Shown piece by piece: positions 18,651-27,599 of a DNA stretch of 64,000 nt. Source of the DNA: Dorea longicatena (GTDB taxonomy: Bacteria > Bacillota > Clostridia > Lachnospirales > Lachnospiraceae). A program made the position numbers and the translations under genes. The DNA lies in assembly GCF_024168045.1 (NCBI RefSeq), contig NZ_CP100126.1, positions 761,501-825,500 on the forward strand. The letters run 5' to 3'. Each line of letters starts with the position of its first letter. Position 1 is the stretch's first letter. The notes beneath the pieces were generated by a model. That model worked only from the letters and a program-made list of their open reading frames with translations. It was not told where the DNA came from and did no database searches.

Positions 18651-18675
18651 CAAACATAATCGAATACAGAAAAAG

Positions 18676-18738
18676 ATCCCGGTATGAGAAATGACAATGA
18701 GCTGGATGCTCAAAAATGTCTGATTCACATACCGGGAT
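18676..18738. terminator. Bidirectional intrinsic terminator downstream of nagB
   Basis: ATCCCGGTATG (18676-18686) pairs exactly with CATACCGGGAT (18728-18738). The stem has a T-run on the plus side (TTTTTT) and an A-run on the other (AAAAA), so it works for the minus-strand nagB. A small inner hairpin (GAGC..GCTC) lies in the loop. The IS256 element sits just outside it. Confidence 0.85.
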
Positions 18739-18750
18739 TTTTTATTCATA

Positions 18751-19482
18751 TTACATATCAATCTTACTGAGTGCTGCTTCATCAGCTACAATCGTAACAT
18801 CATTATGTAACTGAAGAATAGAAGCAGGAACTTCCGGAGTAATTGGTCCGTATAAGACCTCTTTTAAGATATCCGCCTTATCTTCTCCGCTTACAACAAC
18901 CAGAATTTTCTTGGCCTGCATGATATTCTTGATTCCCATTGTATAAGCCTGTCTCGGAACATCATCTTCAGATTCGAAGAAACGCTTATTGGCTTCAATT
19001 GTACTTTCTGTCAGATCTACGCAGTGTGTCTCTTTCTCAAAAGCGGCACCTGGTTCGTTGAATCCGATATGTCCGTTGTGTCCAAGACCGAGAAGCTGGA
19101 GGTCTACACCGCCCTGCTTACGGATGACTGCATTATAATCGTTGCAGGCTTTCTCGGAATCTGCTTCCAGTCCGTCCGGAACGAAAGTACGGGTTTTGTC
19201 GATGTTTACATGATCAAAGAGATTGGTATTCATGAAATATCTGTAGCTCTGATCATTTTCAGGACTGAGTCCTTTGTATTCATCGAGGTTTACACTTGTA
19301 ACCTGGGAAAAATCAAGATCCCCTTTCTTATACCATTCGATCAGCTGTTTATATGTACCGACCGGTGAAGATCCGGTTGCAAGTCCAAGTACACAGTTTG
19401 GTTTCATAATAATCTGTGCAGAAATGATGTTTGCGGCCTTACGGCTCATATCCTGATAGTCTTTTGCTTTATAAATTACCAT
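18751..19482 (-). CDS. nagB: Glucosamine-6-phosphate deaminase
   Basis: 243 residues. Converts glucosamine-6-phosphate to fructose-6-phosphate and ammonia, the last step of the sialic acid route encoded next door. Motifs: LGLATGSSPVGTY, VTSVNLDEY, LLGLGHNGHIGFNEPG (catalytic Asp/His region). It lacks the longer C-terminal tail of allosteric E. coli NagB, like other Firmicute enzymes. AAGGAGAG precedes the ATG on the minus strand. It is transcribed divergently from nanE. Confidence 0.95.
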   Translation of the reverse strand: MVIYKAKDYQDMSRKAANIISAQIIMKPNCVLGLATGSSPVGTYKQLIEWYKKGDLDFSQVTSVNLDEYKGLSPENDQSYRYFMNTNLFDHVNIDKTRTFVPDGLEADSEKACNDYNAVIRKQGGVDLQLLGLGHNGHIGFNEPGAAFEKETHCVDLTESTIEANKRFFESEDDVPRQAYTMGIKNIMQAKKILVVVSGEDKADILKEVLYGPITPEVPASILQLHNDVTIVADEAALSKIDM

Positions 19483-19527
19483 AATAAAATCTCTCCTTAT
19501 TCTATTGTTTTTTTGTTTCTGAATATT

Positions 19528-19733
19528 AGTATATACATTATAAATGAATTTTCAAGTAAAATAGCATGAACTGAAACTACTTTCGAAACTGGAAAGAAAC
19601 TACCTGGAATTGTGCATATTGCATAAAAAACGGATTTTAAAATAGGAAAAAACAGAGAGAAGAATTGAAAAGGATGAAAGAAGTTTCAAGAACTGAAAAG
19701 GTACTTGAAAATAAAATCGAACAATACTATACT
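19528..19733. promoter_or_regulatory. Divergent promoters of nagB and nanE with GAAACT operator repeats
   Basis: On the minus strand TTGAAA (19550-19555) and TATACT (19528-19533) are 16 bases apart, serving nagB. On the plus strand TTGAAA (19705-19710) and TATACT (19728-19733) are 17 apart, serving nanE. Between them GAAACT occurs at 19573, 19585 and 19596, with 12- and 11-base steps, so all lie on one face of the helix. A half-inverted form (AGTTTC) appears near 19682. These are candidate sites for the RpiR-type regulator at 24469. Confidence 0.7.
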
Positions 19734-19762
19734 GATTGCAGAACGAAGGAGGGAACAAAAAA

Positions 19763-20452
19763 ATGAATCAGAAAGTTGAAAATCTGAAGGGTAAATTAAT
19801 TGTATCATGTCAGGCATTACCGGATGAACCATTACATTCTTCATTCATTATGGGAAGAATGGCACTGGCTGCAAAGCAGGGAGGTGCTAGTGGAATTCGT
19901 GCAAATACAAAAGAAGATATCAAGGAGATCCGGTCACAGGTTGACCTTCCGGTCATCGGAATCGTAAAGAGAGATTATGATGACAGCGATATTTACATTA
20001 CACCAACGATGAAAGAAATCGAAGAACTGATGGAAGTAAAACCGGAGATTATCGCTATGGATGCTACTATTTCTAAGAGACCAGGCGGAAAGACACTGGA
20101 TGAGTTCTTTAAGGAAGTAAAAGCAAAATATCCGGATCAGTTATTTATGGCAGACTGCTCTACTGTAGAAGAAGCACTGCATGCCGATGAACTCGGATTT
20201 GATTTTATTGGAACTACGATGGTTGGTTACACAGAGCAGAGTAAAGGCGATAAGATCGAGGCAAATGATTTCGAAATCTTAAGAAAGATTGTCGCAAAAG
20301 CAAAACACAGAGTCATTGCAGAAGGTAACATCAACACACCGGAAAAAGCAAGACACGTGATCGAGCTTGGTGCATACAGCGTCGTTGTAGGGTCTATTAT
20401 CACAAGACCACAGCTGATCACAAAATCATTTGTAGAAGAAATGGAAAGATAA
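19763..20452 (+). CDS. nanE: N-acetylmannosamine-6-phosphate 2-epimerase
   Basis: 229 residues from ATG 19763, seven bases after GAAGGAGGG; the earlier in-frame ATG at 19736 lies within the promoter -10 region. Converts ManNAc-6-P to GlcNAc-6-P. TIM-barrel motifs of NanE are visible: [40 protein letters not shown] and [12 protein letters not shown]. It is the first gene of the sialic acid operon. Confidence 0.95.
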   Translation: MNQKVENLKGKLIVSCQALPDEPLHSSFIMGRMALAAKQGGASGIRANTKEDIKEIRSQVDLPVIGIVKRDYDDSDIYITPTMKEIEELMEVKPEIIAMDATISKRPGGKTLDEFFKEVKAKYPDQLFMADCSTVEEALHADELGFDFIGTTMVGYTEQSKGDKIEANDFEILRKIVAKAKHRVIAEGNINTPEKARHVIELGAYSVVVGSIITRPQLITKSFVEEMER

Positions 20453-20514
20453 TTCCGCAAGGAACTTATTAAATTAAATTTATATAAAAAGACAAAGAAA
20501 AGGAGAAAGAAACC

Positions 20515-21432
20515 ATGAGAAATCTTGAAAAGTACAAAGGCGTAATCCCAGCATTCTATGCATGTTATGACAACGAAGGCAATGTAAGTCCGGAAGGCGT
20601 ACAGGCACTGACAAAGTACTTCGTAGAAAAAGGTGTAAAAGGTGTATACGTTAACGGTTCATCAGGAGAATGTATCTACCAGAGCGTAGAAGACCGTAAG
20701 ATCATCCTTGAGAACGTTATGAAAGCAGCAGAAGGAAAGCTTACAGTAATCGCACACGTTGCATGCAACAACACAAAAGACAGCCAGGAGCTTGCAAGAC
20801 ATGCAGAAAGCCTTGGAGTTGATGCAATCGCAGCAATCCCACCGATCTACTTCCACCTGCCAGAGTATGCAATCGCTCAGTACTGGAATGACATCAGTGC
20901 AGCAGCACCAAACACAGACTTCGTAATCTACAACATTCCACAGCTTGCAGGAGTAGCTCTTACACAGGGACTTTTCGCAGAGATGAGAAAGAATCCTAAC
21001 GTAATTGGTGTTAAGAACTCTTCTATGCCGGTACAGGATATCCAGATGTTCAAACAGGCAGCAGGCCCTGACTACATTATCTTCAACGGACCAGATGAGC
21101 AGTTCATGAGTGGACGTGTCATCGGAGCTGAAGGAGCAATCGGTGGTACATACGGAGTTATGCCGGAATTATATCTGAAATTAGACGAGTATGTAAGAGC
21201 CGGAAAGATGGAAGAAGCAAGAGAAATCCAGTATGCTTGTGATGAGATTATCTATAAGATGTGCTCTGCACACGGAAATATGTACGCAGTGATCAAAGCT
21301 ATGTTAAAGATCAACGAAGGTCTGGAACTTGGCGGAGTAAGAGAGCCACTGCCAGCATTAGTAGAAGAAGACATGGCTATCGTTGAAGAAGCAGCTAAGA
21401 TGGTTCGCGACGCAAAAGCTAAATATCTGTAA
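20515..21432 (+). CDS. nanA: N-acetylneuraminate lyase
   Basis: 305 residues. Splits N-acetylneuraminate into pyruvate and ManNAc by a Schiff-base mechanism. The DHDPS-fold motifs are present: YVNGSSGECIYQSVEDRK, the tyrosine of VIYNIPQLAGV and the catalytic lysine in VIGVKNSSMPVQD. AAGGAGAAAG precedes the ATG. Codon use is strongly biased toward A-ending and abundant codons, as in highly expressed genes, more so than in its neighbours downstream. Confidence 0.95.
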   Translation: MRNLEKYKGVIPAFYACYDNEGNVSPEGVQALTKYFVEKGVKGVYVNGSSGECIYQSVEDRKIILENVMKAAEGKLTVIAHVACNNTKDSQELARHAESLGVDAIAAIPPIYFHLPEYAIAQYWNDISAAAPNTDFVIYNIPQLAGVALTQGLFAEMRKNPNVIGVKNSSMPVQDIQMFKQAAGPDYIIFNGPDEQFMSGRVIGAEGAIGGTYGVMPELYLKLDEYVRAGKMEEAREIQYACDEIIYKMCSAHGNMYAVIKAMLKINEGLELGGVREPLPALVEEDMAIVEEAAKMVRDAKAKYL

Positions 21433-21481
21433 GATTATATAAAAAATACGTGAAAGAAAAATATCTGTAAGGAGAGAGACG

Positions 21482-22987
21482 ATGCAAGGGTTTACCGTAG
21501 TAGATTTAGTCATTTTAGTAATTTATCTCGCGGCTGTACTGTTCGCCGGCCTTCATTTCGCAAAGAAAGAAATGAAAGGAAAAGAGTATTTTAAAGGAGA
21601 CGGAACTGTACCGTGGTGGGTAACTTCCGTATCAATTTTCGCAACACTGTTAAGTCCGATTTCATTCCTGTCATTAGCAGGAAACTCATATGCAGGAACA
21701 TGGATCATGTGGTTCGCACAGCTTGGTATGCTGTTAGCTATCCCGATCACGATTAAATTCTTCCTGCCAATCTACAGCAAACTGGATATTGATACAGCAT
21801 ATCATTATCTGGAACTGAGATTCGGAAGCAAAGGACTTCGTGTACTTGGAGCTGTAATGTTCATCATTTACCAGATCGGACGTATGTCAATCATCATGTA
21901 CCTTCCATGTATGGTACTTGGAAGTCTGACTGGAATCAGCGTAAACTTACTGATCATTATCATGGGTATCATTGCTATTATTTACTCATACACAGGAGGT
22001 CTGAAATCCGTACTTTGGACAGACTTCATCCAGGGATCTGTACTTCTGATCGGTGTTACTTTCGCACTGATCTTCCTGCTGGTACACTTAGACGGTGGAT
22101 TTGGAGCAATCATGCATGCACTTACAACAGAGCATAAATTCCTTGCTGTAGATCAGCCGATCTTCAACCCTAACATTTTCAAAGACAGCGTATTTATCAT
22201 GATTGTTGGTGCCGGATTCAATACAATGGGATCCTATGTATCAAGTCAGGATATTGTACAGCGTTTTACAACTACAACAGATACTAAAAAACTGAACAAA
22301 ATGATGCTTACAAATGGAGGATTATCTATCTTTATCGCAACAGTATTCTATCTGATCGGTACAGGATTATATGTATTCTATCAGCAGAATACACTTCCGC
22401 CGGCAGCAGCACAGGATCAGATCTTTGCATCTTACATTGCATTTGAACTTCCGGTTGGTGTAACAGGACTTCTGTTAGCGGCTATCTATGCAGCGGCACA
22501 GTCTACACTTTCCACAGGTCTGAACTCTGTAGCATCAAGCTGGACACTGGATATTCAGGCAAGACTTTCTAAGAAAGAATTAAGCTTTGAGAAACAGACA
22601 AAGATCGGACAGTATGTATCTCTGATCGTCGGTATCTTCGCAATCGTAGTTGCTATGGTACTGGCTAATGGCGGAGTAAAATCTGCATACGAATGGTTCA
22701 ATGGATTTATGGGACTGGTACTTGGTATCCTGATCGGAACATTTATCCTTGGAGCATTTACAAAGGTTGCAAATACATTCGGAGCAGTATGTGCATTCGT
22801 TGCAGCATCTGCAGTAATGGTATATATCAAATACTTCGTACCTGCTGATCACGTATCAATCTGGTCATACTCAATCATCTCAATTGTAGTATCACTGGTA
22901 ATTGGTATCCCGGCAAGTATCATCTGGAGAAAGGCAAAAGGAGACAATTCCGTACCTGCTCCTAACACAACCATTTACAAAAACTAA
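21482..22987 (+). CDS. Sodium:solute symporter (SSS family), probable sialic acid transporter
   Basis: 501 residues with about 13 hydrophobic spans. Shows the SSS core: YFKGDGTVPWWVTSVSIFATLLSPISFLSLAGNSYAG at the first spans and AAIYAAAQSTLSTGLNSVASSW with the Na2-site serines. Position between nanA and yhcH implies N-acetylneuraminate as substrate, like SiaT/NanT-type SSS carriers; specificity is inferred from context only. GGAGAGAGACG precedes the ATG. A single-gene transporter here replaces the ABC or TRAP systems found in other nan clusters. Confidence 0.9.
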   Translation: MQGFTVVDLVILVIYLAAVLFAGLHFAKKEMKGKEYFKGDGTVPWWVTSVSIFATLLSPISFLSLAGNSYAGTWIMWFAQLGMLLAIPITIKFFLPIYSKLDIDTAYHYLELRFGSKGLRVLGAVMFIIYQIGRMSIIMYLPCMVLGSLTGISVNLLIIIMGIIAIIYSYTGGLKSVLWTDFIQGSVLLIGVTFALIFLLVHLDGGFGAIMHALTTEHKFLAVDQPIFNPNIFKDSVFIMIVGAGFNTMGSYVSSQDIVQRFTTTTDTKKLNKMMLTNGGLSIFIATVFYLIGTGLYVFYQQNTLPPAAAQDQIFASYIAFELPVGVTGLLLAAIYAAAQSTLSTGLNSVASSWTLDIQARLSKKELSFEKQTKIGQYVSLIVGIFAIVVAMVLANGGVKSAYEWFNGFMGLVLGILIGTFILGAFTKVANTFGAVCAFVAASAVMVYIKYFVPADHVSIWSYSIISIVVSLVIGIPASIIWRKAKGDNSVPAPNTTIYKN

Positions 22988-23005
22988 GAAGGAGTGACGA
23001 TTTTC

Positions 23006-23455
23006 GTGATTTTTGGAAATATCAATAATTTATCAGAATTCCCATTCTTAGAAGAACAAGTAAAAGAGTGCTTTGAATATGCAAAGACACACGACCTTGC
23101 ATCTTATGAAAAGGGAAGTCATGAAATCGATGGTGACAGACTGTTTGTCAATATCGTAGAATATACAACAACAACACCGGAAGAACGTTTCTGGGAAGCA
23201 CATAAGAACTATCTGGATGTCCATGTAATGATCCATGGAAATGAACAGATCGATCTGAACTTCATTCAGAATATGGAATTAAAAGATTTTGTGGAAAAAG
23301 ATGATTTTCTTCCGATGGATGGGGAAAAGAATTCTTCCGTAGTCCTGACAGATGGAGATTTCCTGATCTGTTATCCGAGTGACGGACACAGAACAGCGGT
23401 TCAGGTTCAGGAACCGGAAACCATTAAAAAGGCAATATTTAAAGTAAAGATTTAA
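23006..23455 (+). CDS. YhcH/YjgK/YiaL family protein (sialic acid mutarotase/anomerase type)
   Basis: 149 residues from GTG 23006. The longer frame starts at GTG 22994, but that codon overlaps the ribosome binding site AAGGAG (22989-22994). Double-stranded beta-helix protein with metal-binding His/Glu residues in WEAHKNYLDVHVMIHG and GDFLICYPSDGHR. Members in nan operons are proposed to open or anomerise sialic acids for the lyase. An intrinsic terminator follows. Confidence 0.85.
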   Translation: MIFGNINNLSEFPFLEEQVKECFEYAKTHDLASYEKGSHEIDGDRLFVNIVEYTTTTPEERFWEAHKNYLDVHVMIHGNEQIDLNFIQNMELKDFVEKDDFLPMDGEKNSSVVLTDGDFLICYPSDGHRTAVQVQEPETIKKAIFKVKI

Positions 23456-23469
23456 TCAGAAAAAGTCGA

Positions 23470-23501
23470 GGGCAAACCATAAAAGAACGGTTTGCCCTTT
23501 T
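23470..23501 (+). terminator. Intrinsic terminator within the nan cluster
   Basis: GGGCAAACC pairs exactly with GGTTTGCCC (23489-23497), followed by TTTTC. It lies between yhcH and nanK, so distal genes may be expressed less, or from their own promoter. Confidence 0.85.
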
Positions 23502-23548
23502 CTGGCTGAACGAGTATAATGAAGGAAAGTGAAAGAGGCAAAGCAGAG

Positions 23549-24430
23549 ATGAAAAAATATATTAGTATTGATATCGGCGGCACAGCAATCAAATATGGTA
23601 TTGTGAGCGAAGATGCAGAAGTATTGTTAAAGAAAGAAATGAAGACAGAAGCGCAGAAAGGCGGACCGGCGATCCTTGATAAAGTCATCGGTATCGTAGA
23701 AGCATTAAAAGAAGAGGCAGACGCAGGTGTGTGTATTTCTACAGCCGGTATGGTTGACATTGAGAAAGGGGAAATCTTCTATTCGGCACCGCTGATCCCG
23801 AATTATATCGGAACGGCATTCAAAAAGACGGTAGAAGAACGATTCGGAATTCCATGTGAAGTGGAAAATGATGTGAATTGTGCGGGACTTGCTGAGTACA
23901 AAGCAGGAGCGGCGGCAGGAAGTAAGGCGGTTGTGATGCTGACGATCGGAACCGGAATCGGCGGCTGTATTTTGCTGAATGGCGAGGTGTTCCACGGATT
24001 CAGTAACAGCGCATGTGAAGTCGGATATATGCATATGGATGACAGCGATTTCCAGACACTCGGAGCAGCCAGTATTCTGACGAAGAAGGTTGCTGCATGG
24101 AAGGGAGAACCGGCAGAAAATTGGAGCGGATATCACATTTTTGAAGAGGCAAAAAAAGGTGATAAGATCTGTAACCGTGCAATTGATGAGATGACGGATG
24201 TACTTGGGAAAGGTATTGCCAATATCTGCTATGTAGTGAATCCGGAAGTTGTCGTACTTGGCGGCGGAATCATGGCGCAGGAAGCATTCCTGAAGGACAA
24301 GATTGAAAAAGCAGTGGAAAAATACCTGGTGTCCAGCATGTGGGAGCATACAAGTATCGCATTTGCCAAAAACCAGAACAATGCCGGTATGTTAGGCGCA
24401 TTCTATCATTTTCAGGGAAGACATGCATAG
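23549..24430 (+). CDS. nanK: ROK-family kinase, probable N-acetylmannosamine kinase
   Basis: 293 residues from ATG 23549 (AGAGG 10 bases upstream); an in-frame ATG at 23519 is without a ribosome binding site. ATP motif SIDIGGTAIKYGIV, ENDVNCAGLAEYKAG and LTIGTGIGGCILLNGE identify ROK. The zinc-binding CxCGxxGC motif of many ROK proteins is absent after EVGYMHM, where QTLGAASIL is found. Position in the nan cluster points to phosphorylation of ManNAc; glucokinase activity cannot be excluded. Confidence 0.85.
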   Translation: MKKYISIDIGGTAIKYGIVSEDAEVLLKKEMKTEAQKGGPAILDKVIGIVEALKEEADAGVCISTAGMVDIEKGEIFYSAPLIPNYIGTAFKKTVEERFGIPCEVENDVNCAGLAEYKAGAAAGSKAVVMLTIGTGIGGCILLNGEVFHGFSNSACEVGYMHMDDSDFQTLGAASILTKKVAAWKGEPAENWSGYHIFEEAKKGDKICNRAIDEMTDVLGKGIANICYVVNPEVVVLGGGIMAQEAFLKDKIEKAVEKYLVSSMWEHTSIAFAKNQNNAGMLGAFYHFQGRHA

Positions 24431-24468
24431 TCCGGAGTTATAAAATAAAGAAGCAGGAATAGTAAGAT

Positions 24469-25305
24469 ATGGAATATTATGTAAAATCAGTCGTTCCGAT
24501 CATAGAATCGAATTATGATAAATTTACGACAGTGGAACGGAATATCGCAGATTTTTTTATACAGAACAGAAAGAAAGTGGATTTTTCATCAAAATCCATT
24601 TCCGAGAGACTCTTCGTATCAGAAGCGTCGTTATCCAGATTTGCGAAGAAATGCGGATATCGCGGATACAGAGAATTCATCTATCAGTATGAAGAGACAT
24701 TTGTAGAAAAGCAGGAATCCATTACCGGTAATACGCGAATGATCCTGAATGCGTATCAGGAACTTCTGAATAAGACTTACAGTCTGGTGGATGAGGCACA
24801 GATTGCAAGGATCAGCAGATATCTGAATCAGGCGGAGCGAGTGTTCGTGTGCGGAACCGGAAGTTCCGGTTTGGCAGCAAGAGAGATGGAACTGCGTTTT
24901 ATGCGAATCGGTGTGGATATTGATTCGCTGGTAGAAAGAGATATGATGCGTATGCAGGCGGTATTCCAGGACAGAAGAAGCCTCGTATTCGGAATCAGTA
25001 TCAGCGGATCCAAGGAAGAGGTCTTGTTTCTTCTGAAAGAAGCATATCGGAAAGGTGCGAAAACGATTCTTTTTACGGCGAACAACCGGGGTGGCTTCGA
25101 GCAGTTCTGCACAGAAGTTGTTCTGATTCCATCACTCAGACACCTGAATCATGGGAATGTAATCTCACCGCAGTTCCCGATTCTGGTCATGCTTGATATT
25201 ATCTATTCTTACTATTTGGAACAGGATAAATATGAAAAAGAAGTTCTGCATGATAATACACTGCGTGCACTGGAAGAAGGAGAAGGGATGCACAGGAGTT
25301 TTTAG
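24469..25305 (+). CDS. RpiR/MurR-family transcriptional regulator
   Basis: 278 residues. N-terminal RpiR-type helix-turn-helix (FTTVERNIADFFIQN ... SKSISERLFVSEASLSRFAKKCGYRGYREF), then a SIS sugar-phosphate-binding domain (RVFVCGTGSSGLAAREME, VFGISISGSKEEVL). Likely senses an intermediate such as ManNAc-6-P or GlcNAc-6-P and controls the divergent nagB/nanE promoters, where GAAACT repeats are seen. It sits inside the operon that it probably controls. Confidence 0.9.
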   Translation: MEYYVKSVVPIIESNYDKFTTVERNIADFFIQNRKKVDFSSKSISERLFVSEASLSRFAKKCGYRGYREFIYQYEETFVEKQESITGNTRMILNAYQELLNKTYSLVDEAQIARISRYLNQAERVFVCGTGSSGLAAREMELRFMRIGVDIDSLVERDMMRMQAVFQDRRSLVFGISISGSKEEVLFLLKEAYRKGAKTILFTANNRGGFEQFCTEVVLIPSLRHLNHGNVISPQFPILVMLDIIYSYYLEQDKYEKEVLHDNTLRALEEGEGMHRSF

Positions 25306-25335
25306 AATGTTAAAATAAAATGGAGGATATATAAA

Positions 25336-26487
25336 ATGATAATCAAAAATGTAATTGTCTATACAGAAGACAAAAAATTTACAGCAGGCGGCATTGTTGT
25401 TCACGATGACAAAATCGAAAGCATTTACACGACAGAAAACGTACCGGATATGCTGGGGGAAGAAGTCATTGACGGACAGGGGGCATACGCAATTCCTGGA
25501 CTGATCGATCTGCATTTCCACGGGTGTATGGGAGATGACTTCTGTGATAATAGTAAAGAGGCTATTGAAAATATTGCAAAATATGAGGCTTCTGTGGGTG
25601 TTACAACAATCGCACCGGCAACGATGACACTTCCGGTAGAAGAACTGGAAGATATCTTAAGAACAGCAGCAGAATACAAAAAAGAACAGAATCCGAAAGG
25701 AGCGGATCTTGTAGGCGTGAACATGGAAGGCCCGTTCATCAGCCCGGTGAAAAAAGGAGCGCAGGATGAAAGAAATATCATGCCTTGTGATACGGCCATT
25801 TGTCAGAGATTCCTTGATGCTTCGGAAGGACTTGTGAAGTTTGTAGGACTTGCGCCGGAAGAAAGCGAGGACGCAGTTGCATTTGTAGAAGCAATGAAAG
25901 ATAAAGTGAACATTTCGCTTGCACATACCAATGCGGATTATGCACATGCGAAAGCAGCATTCGATGCCGGAGCAAATCATGCCGTACATCTCTTTAATGC
26001 GATGCCTGCATTCACTCACCGTGAACCGGGTGTTGTAGGAGCAGTGTCCGACAGTGCACATGTAATGGCAGAGATTATCTGTGACGGTGTACATATCCAT
26101 CCATCGATGGTGAGAGCAGCGTTCAAGATGATGGGAGCAGACCGTATGATCCTGATCAGCGACAGTATGCGTGCGACCGGAATGCCGGACGGACAGTATA
26201 CACTTGGTGGATTGGATGTAAAAGTAGTCGGTAATCATGCAACACTGGTATCTGATGGAGCACTTGCAGGATCTGTTACAAACCTTGCAGACTGTATGCG
26301 TACGGTAGTTAAGAAGATGGAGATCCCGCTTGAGACGGCTGTAGCATGTGCAACCATCAATCCGGCCAAGAGTCTTGGAATCGAAGATACTTATGGTTCT
26401 ATTGCACCTGGAAAAAAAGCGAATATCGTATTATTAGATGGGAATCTGGATCTTAAAATGGTAATTAAGGATGGCCGGGAGCTATAA
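25336..26487 (+). CDS. nagA: N-acetylglucosamine-6-phosphate deacetylase
   Basis: 383 residues. Metal-dependent amidohydrolase: LIDLHFHGCMGDDF holds the HxH pair, NMEGPFISPVKKGAQ the metal Glu, SLAHTNADYAHA and HLFNAMPAFTHREPG the later histidines, and LISDSMRATGMPDG the catalytic Asp. Removes acetate from GlcNAc-6-P, feeding NagB. GGAGG lies about 9 bases upstream of the ATG. Together with nagB, nanA, nanK and nanE it completes the pathway. Confidence 0.95.
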   Translation: MIIKNVIVYTEDKKFTAGGIVVHDDKIESIYTTENVPDMLGEEVIDGQGAYAIPGLIDLHFHGCMGDDFCDNSKEAIENIAKYEASVGVTTIAPATMTLPVEELEDILRTAAEYKKEQNPKGADLVGVNMEGPFISPVKKGAQDERNIMPCDTAICQRFLDASEGLVKFVGLAPEESEDAVAFVEAMKDKVNISLAHTNADYAHAKAAFDAGANHAVHLFNAMPAFTHREPGVVGAVSDSAHVMAEIICDGVHIHPSMVRAAFKMMGADRMILISDSMRATGMPDGQYTLGGLDVKVVGNHATLVSDGALAGSVTNLADCMRTVVKKMEIPLETAVACATINPAKSLGIEDTYGSIAPGKKANIVLLDGNLDLKMVIKDGREL

Positions 26488-26545
26488 TAGAATTCGTGGA
26501 TTTGCATTAACGTATGTAATCGAATACGGAAAATAGATAGGAAAA

Positions 26546-27157
26546 ATGAAGAAAATTATATTTTTAGGTGACAGCATTACAGACGCAGAGCACTGCTTTT
26601 CTGAAAATCCACTGGGGAACGGTTATGTGGATATGGTGGATAAAAAGCTGAATCACAGTACCGGCGGAGGGAAAAAGTACGACATTGTGAATTGTGGACA
26701 TGACGGTTTCACAATCCAGGGTGTAAAGCGTATGTTAGAGCATGACTGCATTTTAAGACAGCCGGATATTGTGAGCCTGCTGATCGGATGTAATGATGTC
26801 GGAGTCATGATGAATACAGGAAAAAGTCTGGAAGAACAGGAATTTGAAGCAGGCTATGAATCCGTTCTAAGAGAACTTACGGAGAGAACCCGTGCAAGAA
26901 TTATCTGTATGGCACCATTTATCTTTCCTTATCCAAGAAAGTATGCGAACTGGATTCCGGGAATCAGACAGGCAGAAGCAATTGAGAAAAGAATTGCAGA
27001 AAGATATCATGTGGAATTTCTGGAATTACAGGATCTTATGATATCGGCAGCAGGAAGAGCCGGATATGAAAATATCACGACAGATGGTATTCATCTGACG
27101 GAAGGTGGGAATGAAATTATTGCCGGAGAGTTGATGCGGTTTTTGGCAGATAATTAG
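26546..27157 (+). CDS. SGNH/GDSL hydrolase, probable carbohydrate or sialate O-acetylesterase
   Basis: 203 residues, no signal peptide. Block I IIFLGDSITDAEH holds the nucleophile serine, block III LLIGCNDVGVM the oxyanion Asn, and block V DGIHLTEGGNEI the Asp-His pair. The N-terminal location of the serine and the lack of a leader suggest a cytoplasmic esterase. As the last gene of the nan cluster it may strip O-acetyl groups from imported sialic acids before NanA; this is inferred from context. Confidence 0.8.
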   Translation: MKKIIFLGDSITDAEHCFSENPLGNGYVDMVDKKLNHSTGGGKKYDIVNCGHDGFTIQGVKRMLEHDCILRQPDIVSLLIGCNDVGVMMNTGKSLEEQEFEAGYESVLRELTERTRARIICMAPFIFPYPRKYANWIPGIRQAEAIEKRIAERYHVEFLELQDLMISAAGRAGYENITTDGIHLTEGGNEIIAGELMRFLADN

Positions 27158-27167
27158 CGGAAGCATA

Positions 27168-27196
27168 TTGACAAAATACTCGAAATCAGTTAGTCT
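27168..27196 (+). promoter_or_regulatory. Promoter of the tyrS leader
   Basis: TTGACA (27168-27173) with a poor -10 TAGTCT (27191-27196) after 17 bases, just upstream of the T-box. Confidence 0.5.
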
Positions 27197-27224
27197 TTAA
27201 CACAGACAGAAAAATAATATACAG

Positions 27225-27536
27225 ATATCACAAAGGCTTAGAAAAGAAGAAGTAGTGATCCACACACCCATACAGAAAGCTGCCGGTTGATGAGAGGCGC
27301 ATGAAAGAGTGAAGAACGAATACATCTTGGAGCCGCACACCGAAACGGATGAAAATGTGGAATATTAATTTCACAAGTATTTCCGGAAGTAGGCTGTGAC
27401 GTCAGGCACACGTTATCGTGCAAAGGTCTGTGAACACGCAGACTGAATGAGGCTGAAAGCGTAAGCAATCAGTAAAATAAGGTGGTACCACGGTTAATAT
27501 CGTCCTTATCCAATGTAATGTTGGGTAAGGACTTTT
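27225..27536 (+). ncRNA. Tyrosine T-box leader with terminator
   Basis: The 442 bases before tyrS hold a T-box riboswitch. The conserved T-box sequence GGTGGTACCACGG is at 27481-27493. The terminator (27502-27513 pairs with 27521-27532, one G-U pair, then TTTT) follows directly. The specifier is most likely TAC at 27321-27323 within GAACGAATACATC, matching tyrosine and the downstream gene. Uncharged tRNA-Tyr would favour the antiterminator and switch tyrS on. The 5' limit is approximate. Confidence 0.93.
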
Positions 27537-27599
27537 GTATTATTATGTGTAAGAAATCTGTAAACAATCAATTATGATAAATAAAAGGAGAATCTTAAA

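Noticed and set aside
27238..27468. Minus-strand open frame within the tyrS leader
   Set aside because: The region is a T-box RNA with specifier, T-box sequence and terminator.
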